NCBI RefSeq assembly: GCF_000321225.1
Contig: NW_004450479.1
Coordinates: forward strand, 1,128,236-1,192,235
Reading direction: 5' to 3'
DNA length: 64,000 nucleotides
DNA from: Odobenus rosmarus divergens
Lineage: Eukaryota > Chordata > Mammalia > Carnivora > Odobenidae
The notes beneath the pieces are model-generated. The model saw only the letters and a program-made list of their open reading frames with translations. It did no database searches and was not told the origin of the DNA. Below are positions 34,579 through 50,880 of the stretch, piece by piece. Within the stretch, counting starts at the first letter, position 1, and each line of letters begins with the position of its first letter. Made by a program: the position numbers and the translations under genes.

Positions 34579-37500
34579 ATGGCAGCCGGGGGTCCCAGCC
34601 GCTCGGAGCGCAAGGCGGCGGAGCGGGTCCGGAGGCTGCGGGAGGAGCAGCAGCGGGAGCGCCTCCGCCAGGTACGCCGCCGCCCGCCCCGCGCCGCGCC
34701 CCCGGCCCGCGCGGCCCTCACCGCCCGCCCCGCGCCCGCAGGTGTCGCGCATCCTGAGGAAAGCGGCGGCCGAGCGCAGCGCCGAGGAGGGCCGGCTCCT
34801 GGCCGAGAGCGAGGACCTGGTGACCGAGCTGCAGGGCCGGAGCAGGCGGCGCGAGGGCCTGAAGCGGCGGCAGCAGGAGGCGAGTCTTGCGGCGCGCGCA
34901 GGGCTCGGTCGGTGCGGGGCTCGGTCCGCGGACCGCCGGGGCCGGGCCTCTCGCCGTGCGGGGGCGGGGGCGGAGCTTAGGACCGGCCTCGGCGTCTCGG
35001 CAGGTGTGCGACGACCCGGAGGAGCTGCGGAGGAAAGTCCGGGAGCTGGCCGGCGCTGTCCGAAACGCCAAGTACCTGGTGGTCTACACCGGCGCAGGGA
35101 TCAGCACGGTAGGGCGGCCGCGCCCCCGGCTCGGCTCCCCGGCGGACCGCGGGCGCAAGGGGCGGGTGTGGGGCGCCCCCTTCTGGGTGACTCACCCCAG
35201 GACCGAGCGGAGTCTTCTGTCAGTACTGATTCACGAAAAACTCACTTTACAAACAGTGCTGATGTTCTTTCTTCAAGTTAATTTATTTTTAAAAGTAATT
35301 TCTACAGCAATGTGGGGCTGGAACTCACGACCCTGAGATCTAGAGGCTCACGCTCTTCCGGCTGACCCGGCCAGGCGCCCCGCTAGTCTAATCTTCTCTT
35401 TTCTTTTCTCTTCTCTTTTTAAGACTTATTTATTTATTAGAGGGACAGAGTGCGTGCACGGAGCACACTCTCAAGCAGACTGCCCGCTGAGTGCGGAGCC
35501 CCACGCCAGGCGGGGCTCGATCCCACCACCCTGAGATCAGGACCTCAGCTGAAACCGAGAGTCTGAGGCTTAACTGACCCGGCCACCCAGGCGCCCTCCC
35601 CCCGCCCCCAGATATTCTTTCTTAGAGAAACTCGAAATGACTCCGCTTGAAACTTCAGTGGGGTTTGAAACTGCAAACTTTTTTTTTTTTTTTAAAGATT
35701 TTATTTATTTGACAGAGAGAGACACAGCAAGAGAGGGAACACAAGCAGGGGGAGTGGGAGAGGGAGAAGCAGGCTTCCCGTGGAGCAGGGAGCCCGATGC
35801 GGGGCTCGATCCCAGGACCCCGGGATCATGACCTGAGCCGAAGGCAGACGCTTAACGACTGAGCCACCCAGGCGCCCCTGAAACTGCAAACTTTTTAAAT
35901 GTTTGCAGTTTTTGTGATACATATTTAGACACAAGAAAGGAAGAGGGATAAAACAGGACATAATACCTCAGTGTTTGTGGGCACTTCCTCATTTGAAGTC
36001 AAAACGGTTCATCACTATCCCAAGATTGTGGGCAGAGCTAAGCTCAGAACTGTCTCCTGATTCCTCATTCATTGTGTTTTCTAAACGTTGAAAGAAAATA
36101 AGTAGAAAGCAAGGCAGTAAGAATTAGAGTACAGCAGGTGAAGGAGAGAAATGCGTTGGGTTTGGGCACGTTTTATTGAGAGGCTGTCTTGGACCATGGA
36201 ATATGGTTAGCTTTGAGAGTGTCATTTGTCTGCTTAATGAGTGCGTGTTGAGTGCGACTCACGTGTAGGCCAGCAGAGGTGAACACTGAGGATTTCTGTC
36301 CTCAAGAAGCCCGTCAGTGATGAGAATATGGCATGTCAGCAGATAGCTAAGGTAAAGCTGGCTGTGCTAGGTTGCTAGAGTGGAGATGCGCGCGCACACA
36401 CACACACCCACACACCCACACACCCACACACCCACACACCCACACACCCTCAGAGCTGTGAAAGCCATCCAGTTGCTTGTGCGAAGCAGCATTGAGGCCA
36501 GGCCTTGAAAGCTGAGTAAGGTTTTACAGGCAAGGGTGAGAGTAAGACCCTCCAAACAGGGATGAGCTCAGAGGCCCAGCAGTGAGATTGTGTAAGGGGC
36601 ACTGACTACCCTGACTTGCAGACCCTGGAGCCCTGGTAGTGGGGTTTCCTTCTTGCAGTCACATGTGTGTTCCTGTCATCTGTGGGAGTGCTGCTTTGTA
36701 GTTTGCTCTGAGCATTACCGTTCTCATTTCTGACATTCCTCTTCAATGTGATTCAGAACCACGCTGTTCAGGGTGGGCATTTTTCTGAGCTTAAGCTACA
36801 GGGAGGAGACAGGGCTCCCCAGAAGGCAAGTCACTCACAGCCTGGGGAACACAAGACTCCTTGATCCTGGCACACCTTCTGTCTTCTCTCATGGTGACTT
36901 TATTTCACTGGGTTGAGAACTAGAGAAATTCAGTGGTATTTATCTTTGTGAAGGTAGGGCAGGAAACACTATCCGGATGTAAGAATCGGGACAGATGAGT
37001 GCTCCTACCTGGGGTTTCACCATCTAACTAAACTTTCCCAGAGCACTCGCTAGGCCCTGGGGACCCACAGATGAGCCTGACCGGTCCTCTCCCTTGGTTT
37101 AGAGGACAGGTGTGGCTGCAGAGCCCAGGTTGTACTCTGTGCTGGAGAGGTTCCCAGAGGCGTTAGGACTCCTTGGAACCTGGAGGGATGAGCTAGACCA
37201 GGTGGGAGCAGGGGTCTGAGCAGAGGGAAGGAGCCAATCTGTGTGGGTTTAGGCAGGTTGCACTAGGAAGTGCTGGGCCTCTGGAATGAATAGAGGCTAG
37301 TGCACGGACAAGCCTGGAACACGTTAAGAGAAACGTTTGTTCTTTACTCTTGCGAATTTTGCCAGTTCCTACAGTGATGCATTGTTGCTGGGTTTATTTT
37401 TTTCTGAATGTGCAGGCAGCCTCTATTCCAGATTACCGGGGCCCTAATGGAGTGTGGACACTGCTTCAGAAAGGGAGAAGCGTTAGGTAAGCAGCCCAGG

Positions 37501-40500
37501 GCAGCCTTCCCACTCAGTCGAGCAGAGGCAGCATGGGCCTGCCCTCACAGCTCCCCACACCTGTGCTTCCCTTCCACCTGGCAGTGCTGCTGACCTGAGT
37601 GAGGCTGAGCCAACCCTCACCCACATGAGCATCGCCCGCCTACACGAGCAAAAGCTGGTAAGAACCTGGTGCGGCTAGCAAGTATGTGGCTAGCAAGTAT
37701 ACTTGCTGGGTGCCTGATGCAGAACCTGGAGGGCCACCTTCGTGCCCAAGTAGCAACTGCATCGTGTCTCTGTCAGCCATTGGACCCGTGGGATGAGCGC
37801 TTACCCAGTGTTTTAGACTCCTGGCTTGAGTGTCTCTCAGGAATCATGTATAGGGTCTGCCTCAGGCCCAGAGCTGCTGGTGGCTCTTTCTCCCCTGTGT
37901 TTCTATCACATTGTCCACACAGATCTTAGAAGCCACCTAGATAAAGGGGAAGCTCATGGGAAACCTTTGGGAACCCTCTGCTGAGTACTTTCAGCCAAGT
38001 GGGGAAGGATCCATCCTCCCGGTCCTTCGGTGACTTGAAACCTAATGAGCCAAGAGAGTGTCAGTCTGGGCCCTTCCCAGCTGAGAGCAAACACCTGCCC
38101 TCCTAGCTCGCCAAGTGCTTCAGAGCTGTTGTGGGCAGCCTGGGGCCCTTCCCACCGAGGGCCCTCCCAAGTTGTGCTGGGGCCGGCCTGCCTCTCTCTC
38201 GTTTTGCCTTTGAGGCTTCATGCAGGGTTGGAGTCGCCCCCGGCTTAGGGGCTCTGGGTGGGGTTAAGGATGGTGTCCCTGCTGAACACAGTCCCCTACA
38301 GCCCCCTTGCTGCCTTGCCCCTGTCTCCCGTCCAGGTGCAGCATGTGGTGTCTCAGAACTGCGATGGCCTCCACCTGCGGAGTGGTCTGCCTCGCACGGC
38401 CATCTCCGAGCTCCATGGGAACATGTACATTGAAGTGAGCGGTCCCGCTGGGATTCGGGGGCCTGTGCGGGCCATCGGCTCCTGCTCACAGTGCTCTCTC
38501 CTCAGGTCTGTACAGCCTGCACTCCCAACAGGGAGTACGTGAGGGTGTTTGATGTGACCGAGCGCACCGCCCTGCACCGGCACCAGACGGGCCGGGCCTG
38601 CCACAAGTGCGGGGCCCAGCTCCGGGACACCATTGTGCACTTTGGGGAGAGGGGGACGCTGGGGCAGCCTCTGAACTGGGAGGCAGCCACTCAGGCTGCC
38701 AGCAAAGCCGACACAATCCTATGTTTAGGTTCCAGTTTAAAGGTACGTGAACAGCACCACGGATGGAATGGGAGGGGAGTGAGCCTGCCAGCCCCTTGCC
38801 AGTTCAGTGTTAGACCCTAGCTTCCTAGAGCTTCATTCCCCATTGTGTGTGTGGTGCTTTTGTCTGTCCGTCCGTTCCTACAGGTTCTGAAGAAGTATCC
38901 TCGCCTCTGGTGCATGACCAAGCCCCCCAGCCGGCGGCCCAAGCTCTACATTGTGAACTTGCAGGTGAGTTGCGCACCGAGAGATACCTCTTTAGATCTG
39001 GACCTTAGAACAGGAGAAACAGAGTTCCTGGGACGTTGGTGTCCTGAACTCATGGGCCACAGAGGTCTGGCTGAGAAAGGGCCATTGGGAGGAAGTGAGG
39101 TGTCCTCACTCGCCTTCCCCTGTCCCCAGTGGACCCCAAAGGATGACTGGGCTGCCCTGAAGCTTCACGGGAAGTGTGATGACGTCATGCAGCTCCTCAT
39201 GGATGAGCTGGGCCTGGAGATTCCCCCCTATAGCAGGTGAGGGGGGCACGGGTGCATCCCCCCCTTTTCCTGCCCCTGTGTGGATGGGCCGTGTCTGTCT
39301 TTTCTCGTGAACTGAGCATAGAGAACGCTCTGAGTTGTTGCAGATGGTGTCTGAGGTGTGACTGCAGCCTGGTGGCCCCCTCAGGGAGCAGCTGAGGCAT
39401 CAGCTAGGGCGCCCTGGCTGGTGTGACTCCCTGCAGGGAGAGGGAATGTGCCAGTGTGCACCTGGAGAGTCCCCCTTCTACCTCAGACAGCCTGGACGGG
39501 AAGGTGCCTTGAAGGGACATGGTCTCGGCAACTTCAGTCAGACAGAATCTTGGTGCACATGGTTTGGGGAGCTGGCATACTTTGGGGAAGCTTAAACTGT
39601 ACCTTAATACAGAATTTGTGATAATTTAGACGTGGTATATGTATTGAGTAAAAAGTTTACACTTTCTTTCTCTGTGAATTTTCAGGGTCTTATAGGGGAA
39701 ATCAATAACTTCTTTTAATCAAAGGGTTCAAGAATTAAGGATCCCTTCACCTTCTGGGCCTGGCAATTCTTGTATGTTATGTTTGTGGTGTTCTGTAATG
39801 TGGGCCTATTGTGTACTGTACTTTTTTTTTTTTTTTTTACATTAACTTAGCTCATTTTCTTTATCAGTGCTTATCTGTATCTTAAGTTTATAATATGTGG
39901 TTCTACATCTCAGTCAGACACATGATCTCTTCATGGTGTAGTCTATAGGCCACACCTCCCTAGTCAGCTGGCCTTCCCCCCCCCCCCCATCAAGTCTTGC
40001 AGTCTGGGAAGAGGGAGAGGGTCTGGTCCACTTGCCCCTGGCCATACAAGTGAAAGGTGGGGTCCAGCGTTACTAGTGATTCACCCCTCTTGGAGCTACT
40101 GCTGCCCCATCCTGGGTGTGCACGCCCTGCTCCATCACCAGCAGGGACACTTGAGTTCTGCAGAGGCTGAGCTAGTGTGAGTGATGACCTTTGAGTTACT
40201 TGGGGAGCTTACCCCTCTTGTAGCTGTTCTGTAGCTCAGGAACAGTGGATCTGCCACTAAGCAAAGCCTGGCCACAGTTAAGACAAGGGGGAGGGAAGCA
40301 GGGCGACCTCAGTCAGCTTTCCCGCCCTGGGGCAGGTTGTGACAGAGGCTCCCAGGCATGCCTGACCTAGCTTTCCCTTTTCGGTAGGTGGCAGGACCCC
40401 ATCTTCTCCCTGGCGACTCCCCTACGTGCAGGTGAAGAAGGGAGCCACACACGGAAATCGCTGTGCAGAAGCCGGGAAGAGCCCCCGCCTGGAGACCGGG

Positions 40501-40583
40501 GTGCACCACTTAGCTCAGCCCCCGTCCTAGGTGGCTGGTTTGGCAAGGGCTGCACTAAACGCACAAAAAGAAAGAAAACGTAA
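34579..40583 (+). CDS. SIRT7: NAD-dependent protein deacylase sirtuin-7
   Basis: SIRT7 is a nuclear and nucleolar class IV sirtuin that deacetylates and desuccinylates histones and supports rRNA transcription. Ten coding exons: 34579-34671, 34742-34879, 35004-35108, 37416-37486, 37585-37657, 38336-38434, 38506-38742, 38884-38964, 39130-39236, 40388-40583. Together they give 1200 nt, 399 residues (human 400; the penultimate Val of human is absent). NAD-binding TGAGIST is at residues 106-112, catalytic His187 in ELHGN, and zinc ligands Cys195, Cys198, Cys225 and Cys228. The N-terminus is a basic, helical segment; the C-terminus [10 protein letters not shown] is a nuclear/nucleolar signal. Intron 2 has a GC donor (GAG|GCGAGT), while all other introns are GT-AG. 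Intron 3 (2.3 kb) holds three SINEs and a minisatellite. Confidence 0.97.
35270..35381 (-). repeat. Short SINE, reverse orientation
   Basis: Reads AGTTAATTTATTTTTAAAAG, then TGGGGCTGGAACTCACGACC, and ends GACCCGGCCAGGCGCCCC. It is the short tRNA-like form, in SIRT7 intron 3. Confidence 0.88.
35418..35598 (-). repeat. SINE, reverse orientation (diverged)
   Basis: Starts TTTTTAAGACTTATTTATTT and ends GACCCGGCCACCCAGGCGCC. It has several changes from consensus, so it is older than the next copy. Confidence 0.88.
35676..35880 (-). repeat. Young SINE, reverse orientation, with target-site duplication
   Basis: Close to consensus, from TTTAAAGATTTTATTTATTT to GAGCCACCCAGGCGCCCC. The flanks share TGAAACTGCAAACTTTTT (about 35665-35682 and 35879-35896), a near-perfect target-site duplication, which points to a recent insertion in SIRT7 intron 3. 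Confidence 0.95.
36391..36449 (+). repeat. (CACACACC)n minisatellite
   Basis: CGCGCGCACACACACACACC leads into repeats of ACACACCC for about 58 bp in SIRT7 intron 3. The rest of the intron (36450-37415) shows no feature I can name. Confidence 0.95.
37673..37707. repeat. 13-bp direct repeat ending in a perfect 16-bp palindrome
   Basis: GGCTAGCAAGTAT occurs at 37673-37685 and 37688-37700. The second copy runs into the palindrome AGCAAGTATACTTGCT (37692-37707). It lies 15 bp into SIRT7 intron 5. Confidence 0.9.
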
Positions 40584-41016
40584 CCTGGTGCTGGACAAGA
40601 ACAATTGGCACTTTGCAGATGATGGAACTCTGATTCAGGGGCAAGGCCAGGACTGCCCCCGGGTCCTGTGAGCATCCTCCCGGGAGGACTGCTTGGCCCT
40701 TGGTCCTAGCGGGAGCCCCCTTGCACTGTTGTGGCCGCCTCGGGCATGGGCCTTCGGAGGACACCTGGCCTGTCCAGCCTCTTCTGAGAGAGGTGGCAGC
40801 CATGCCTTCGCGCGAGAACAGAACTCGGGTTATCTCACACCTGGCCAGTCAGGAGGAAGCACACGGCTGCCTTTCCTCCTTCACGGCTAGTCTCAGGGGC
40901 CTCAAGCCTATTTCTACTGCTTACTAAAACACGGTGACTTTATAGCAACTTTTTCTGAATTGGGTTTGCGGCAGAGGGGTGGTTTTGAGCCTGGGCTCTC
41001 AGCAGGCCTTTTTGTC

Positions 41017-41022
41017 ATTAAA
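41017..41022 (+). terminator. SIRT7: Polyadenylation signal of SIRT7
   Basis: ATTAAA, the common AATAAA variant, lies 434 bp after the SIRT7 stop codon, followed by CGTCTTTGCACTGTCGCGCG. The PCYT2 CpG island begins immediately after. Confidence 0.75.
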
Positions 41023-41039
41023 CGTCTTTGCACTGTCGC

Positions 41040-41439
41040 GCGCGTGTCCTCGAATGACTGCCCTACGGGGGCGGAGACGGGCGCGGGCGCTCCTTGGGGG
41101 AAGCGGTTGGGGCCCCACGTGGTCTTGCCCCGCCCCCTCGGCAAGGTGCGCGCAAGCTATTGGCCCAGCGCGCCGGAGGGCGGGGTCTCCGGGGCACGCG
41201 GTAGGCGGCCAGGCGGGGCGGGGCTCGGCTCTGGCGGCTCACGCCATTGGTTGCGCGCGGCCGGTGGGGGGGAGGGGCTCCGGGGGAGGGGCGGTGCTCG
41301 CCATTGGCCGCGCGCGGCGGGTGAGGCCCGCGTGACGGCGCGTGCGCCGGGCGGGGCGGGACGGGGCGTGCTCGGGGCGGGCGGGCGGCGGCCGCTGGGA
41401 GTCGCGGAGCCGGCCGCACCGCGCCGCCGCTGCGGGGCC
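41040..41439 (+). promoter_or_regulatory. PCYT2: PCYT2 CpG-island promoter with three reversed CCAAT boxes
   Basis: ATTGG occurs at 41159-41163, 41246-41250 and 41303-41307 within GC-box-rich DNA. The last two lie in an imperfect tandem unit of about 57 bp: CGCCATTGGTTGCGCGCGG and CGCCATTGGCCGCGCGCGG share most bases. NF-Y and Sp1 binding is inferred. There is no TATA box. Confidence 0.65.
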
Positions 41440-47638
<6,199 letters not shown>

Positions 47639-48151
47639 GCAGAGGGTGGTCACGCAGCGTGCCCACGGGCCAGCCCCTCCCTGCCCTGCTTCCCATGCCT
47701 TGAGGGTTTGGTTTCCACAGTTTTTAGCAAGGCTGCAGTGTTCCCTCTCCGCCTGGCCTGCTCTTGGAGGACGCTGCCCCCCTCCGCACCAGCACGGGGG
47801 GGCGGCCCAGTGGGCGGGATGAGCAGCGGGCACCTTCAGCCAGAGGGGCGCCACCCTGTGTGCCCGTGAAGGCCCAGCTTCTGCTCCCCCCCCGCAAGCC
47901 CCCGCAGACCCAGGATACCCCTACCGCCTGGCACTTCCTGCCTTCCTGGCCTCGCTGGAAGCCGGCTTCAGGGGAGCAGTGACCTGAAGGGGGCACCCCC
48001 TTTCCTCCTCAGGGCACAGACTATGCCACCTCCTGTGTGGGTACCCTGGGCCTGGCTCTTAGGCACTGTGCGCCCCACTTCCCGGGCCAGCCTTGCTGCT
48101 CTCCCCACAGACTGTTCTCGATTTTGTATCTGACTGGCTGGTGAACAACCA

Positions 48152-48157
48152 AATAAA
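48152..48157 (+). terminator. PCYT2: Polyadenylation signal of PCYT2
   Basis: AATAAA lies 514 bp after the PCYT2 stop, followed by CCTGGTGGGAGGTATTCTGTGT, a GT-rich downstream element. The 3' untranslated region is 47639 to about 48175. Confidence 0.85.
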
Positions 48158-48175
48158 CCTGGTGGGAGGTATTCT

Positions 48176-50170
48176 GTGTCCGGCTCTTGGCTCTGCTCCG
48201 CACCACCATCCACATGGTGGGGGGCCGGGGGGAAGCTGGCAGCCTGGCAGCGAGGCATCCCCCAGTTTAGGACCCCCAGACGCCTCAGGCTGCCTCCCTT
48301 GGAGCATAACGGAGGGAGGGGCAAGAGCCCAGTGGGTGCTTGTCCCCAGAGTCTGTCACGAGGCCAGCGGGAGGCTGGCTCCCCGTGGTTCTGCGCAGGG
48401 CCATGCATCCACAAAGGAATTGGCTCAGGCTCCCTGACTGGGTCCAGAGAATCTCAGGGTCTCCAAATCAGGGCCCACTGGGAGCAGCCCAGCAGCTGCA
48501 GGCTACCGACCCTGGTCACCTCTTCGTTTTGGATGGGGTGGGGGCAATAGTTTGGTTGGTTTTGTTTAAAGGCGAGGACTGTGATGGTGTCTTTTCGGCC
48601 CCTTCCCCCAGAAGGGCATCCGTCCTTCAGCTGCTGATCCAGGTGGGGCCCGGCACCTGTAGCCCGGCCCCATGGAAGTGGAGAGCTGGCATCCTTTCCT
48701 CTGATCGGTTGGCCTCTCCTTTTCTTCCGATGTAACTACTCACGAGGCCTAACTTAGAACCCCGTGCGGGAAATGGAAGGGAAGTGACTGTGGAAGCTCA
48801 CGTCACCCCCCACCCTCCCACACCCCCCCGCCCCCGACTGGGCAGCTGCCACCAACTTTCCTTCCCTCCCTCCCCAAGTTGGGGTAGTAAGTTGTGAGAG
48901 GCACAGGGCCCTCCGTAGACCCCCACCCCATCTGGGCCCCCAGCTTCAGGGGTGCGGTGGTGTTGGGCTTCCCCACACTTCAGACTCCTGGACCCCTGGG
49001 CTGCAGGGCTCCCTGAGCAGGGGGGCGAGGAGGGACCAGCCAGTCCTGCATTGACTCGGACGGGTGAGGACCCGGGAGCAACTCCTCTAAGCTGGGGACT
49101 GCGGCAGCCAGGGAGCCCTCTGGGACACGGTTGGCGGAGGCCCAGATCCTGGGGGTCCGGGAAGTCAGTGCCCCTGGAGACACGTCCATTCAGGTGCAGT
49201 GGGATTGTGGACCCCCCCCCAATAGCCTCTGAATGGAAGGCCAGTCCCCTGGCCTCCTTGAGGCCCAGCTGGCCAGCCACTCCCCATGGGCGGGGGACAC
49301 CCCAAGACAAGCTCTGGGCCTCATTTCACCTTCCTGCCCCCTGGAACCCAGCTCCGAAGGGAACTCAGGGTCAGCCTGAGTGGGGCTGGGGGCAGGAATG
49401 AACCCAGATTCTGACAAGTAAAGTAGGGAATTAAGCCTGAGGGTGGAGCAGGGGAGGCCACTGCTGTGGAGCCATGGTCCCTCACAGCCACGCGTCAGCA
49501 CTCACAGCTGTGGGGACCGCCTGCTTCGCTGTGGGTCAGGGGAGAGGTGAATGCGGAGCCCCCGGCCTCGGGAGAGACGGTGTCCAGTTTTGTCAGTGCT
49601 GGGAGGGCCTGTGAGCAGCCCCTTCTCACCCCGGAACTTCATGTCCAGCGCCCCCCCCATCCTGCCCTGGCCTAGTCACGCATTCCTTCGACAGATGGAT
49701 TCACTGCCCTGTGCCTAGTACTTTGAGGTGTTTTGAGGGGACACCAAGACAAGAGCGACCTGAGGAGCTGCCCCTCCAGTAAGGAAGAGCTTTGTCCTCG
49801 GGAAACCCCGGAAGCAAGGCAGGCCTGGGGTGGGACTCTCCCAGGCAGGAGGGCCACCTGGGCTGGGGTGGTCGGAGGAGGCTGTGAGGGCAAACATGGA
49901 ACTGGCTCCTGGAGGACACTGGGGGATCCCGGAGCTGTGTGGACAAAGGCGGGGAGACAGCGGGGACTTGGGGTGCCCCTGTGCAGGCTGTTCCGGGATA
50001 GGCTAGTGGCCTGAGAGACCTGTGGGGGGGCGGGTAGGGGGCGCCGGGGGTGTCTGGCGGCAGAGTCGGGGTCTGGGGACTGGCGGGTCCCCGCCCGCTC
50101 CGCAGCCTCTCGCCGCGCCGCCCCGCCCCGCCCCGCCCCGCCCGCGCCCACTCGGAGGCCGGCTGCGCTT
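48176..50170. other. PCYT2-NPB intergenic DNA between convergent 3' ends
   Basis: GC-rich, with no SINE and no recognised gene. The two flanking genes run toward each other and their poly(A) signals are about 2.0 kb apart. A (CCCCG)n run of about six units lies near 50116-50145. Confidence 0.55.
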
Positions 50171-50174
50171 CTCG

Positions 50175-50180
50175 TTTATT
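50175..50180 (-). terminator. NPB: Polyadenylation signal of NPB
   Basis: TTTATT on the + strand (AATAAA on the minus strand) lies 94 bp past the NPB stop codon, giving a very short 3' untranslated region. Confidence 0.8.
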
Positions 50181-50273
50181 CAGGGAGCCGCTCAGCGCGG
50201 GGCTGGAGGGAGGCGCTGGGGTGCCCGCGCTGGGCGGCGAGGGCCAAGCGAGGTCCGGGCGCGGGGTCGGGGC

Positions 50274-50755
50274 TCACGCGCTCTGACAGTCGGCCGCGCG
50301 CAGCGACAGGAAGACGTCCGCCTGGCACTGGAAGGTGGCGCGGCCGTCGGGGAGCCGCTCGCAGCTCCGCAGCTTCGGGGACACGTCCTTGACACACACG
50401 GCCTGGGGGCGGGAGGAGGCTGAGGGTCCTCCCCGCGCGCCCCCCGCGTCCCGCGCGCGCAACCCCCCCCCCCGGACCCCCGACCCCCGCCCGCCCCGCC
50501 GGCCGCACTCACGAGGCTCCGCAGGCGGGGACGCGGCTCGACGACGGCGCCCGCCCGGCCCGGGGGTCCCGCGCTCGCTGGGGGCTCGGAGCGGCGCGCG
50601 TGCGGGGACCTGCGGAAGCCGGACAGCAGCCCCGCCGCGCGGCCCACAGAGTAGGAGCTGGGCCCCGCCGCCGGCTTGTACCACGCGAGGCCGGCTGGCG
50701 CCAGCAGCAGGCACAGCGCCAGGGCGGCGGCCACCAGCGTCGCGGGCCGGGCCAT
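50274..50755 (-). CDS. NPB: Neuropeptide B precursor
   Basis: NPB is a secreted peptide ligand of the receptors NPBWR1 and NPBWR2 (the latter absent in some mammals), with roles in feeding, pain and endocrine control. Two exons on the minus strand: 50755-50513 and 50402-50274 (donor CTC|GTGAGT, acceptor CCCCAG). They give 123 residues against 125 in human. Residues 1-24 are a signal peptide ending GLA. The mature 29-residue peptide is residues 25-53, starting WYKPAAG and ending RRSPHA, followed by the cleavage pair Arg54-Arg55. The internal Arg-Arg at 48-49 would allow the shorter 23-residue form. Differences from the human peptide as I remember it are Pro for His at position 8, Phe for Leu at 23 and His for Tyr at 28. 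The C-terminal half contains four Cys. Confidence 0.96.
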
Positions 50756-50880
50756 GGGGACGCGGGCGGCGGGCGGGCGGGAGGCGGGGCTCGGAGCCGC
50801 GGCGGCGGCCGCCTTATATCTGCGGAGCGGGGCGCGGGGGCGGGCGCAGAGCGGCCGTCGGGCCCCCCCTCTCGCGGCAA
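50756..50880 (-). promoter_or_regulatory. NPB: NPB promoter with TATA box
   Basis: On the minus strand GATATAAGGC (TATA core at about 50813-50818) lies 58 bp upstream of the start codon, inside a CpG island. The 5' untranslated region would be only about 30 nt. It is one of two TATA-like boxes seen at the promoters in this window. Confidence 0.65.

Noticed and set aside
34520..35281. 253-codon frame starting in the SIRT7 leader
   Set aside because: It runs through SIRT7 exons and introns out of frame. It is worth noting only as a possible upstream start codon, not as a gene.
36391..36449. Regular CACACACC repeats as a possible CRISPR-like array
   Set aside because: There are no unique spacers; it is a simple minisatellite in a mammalian intron.
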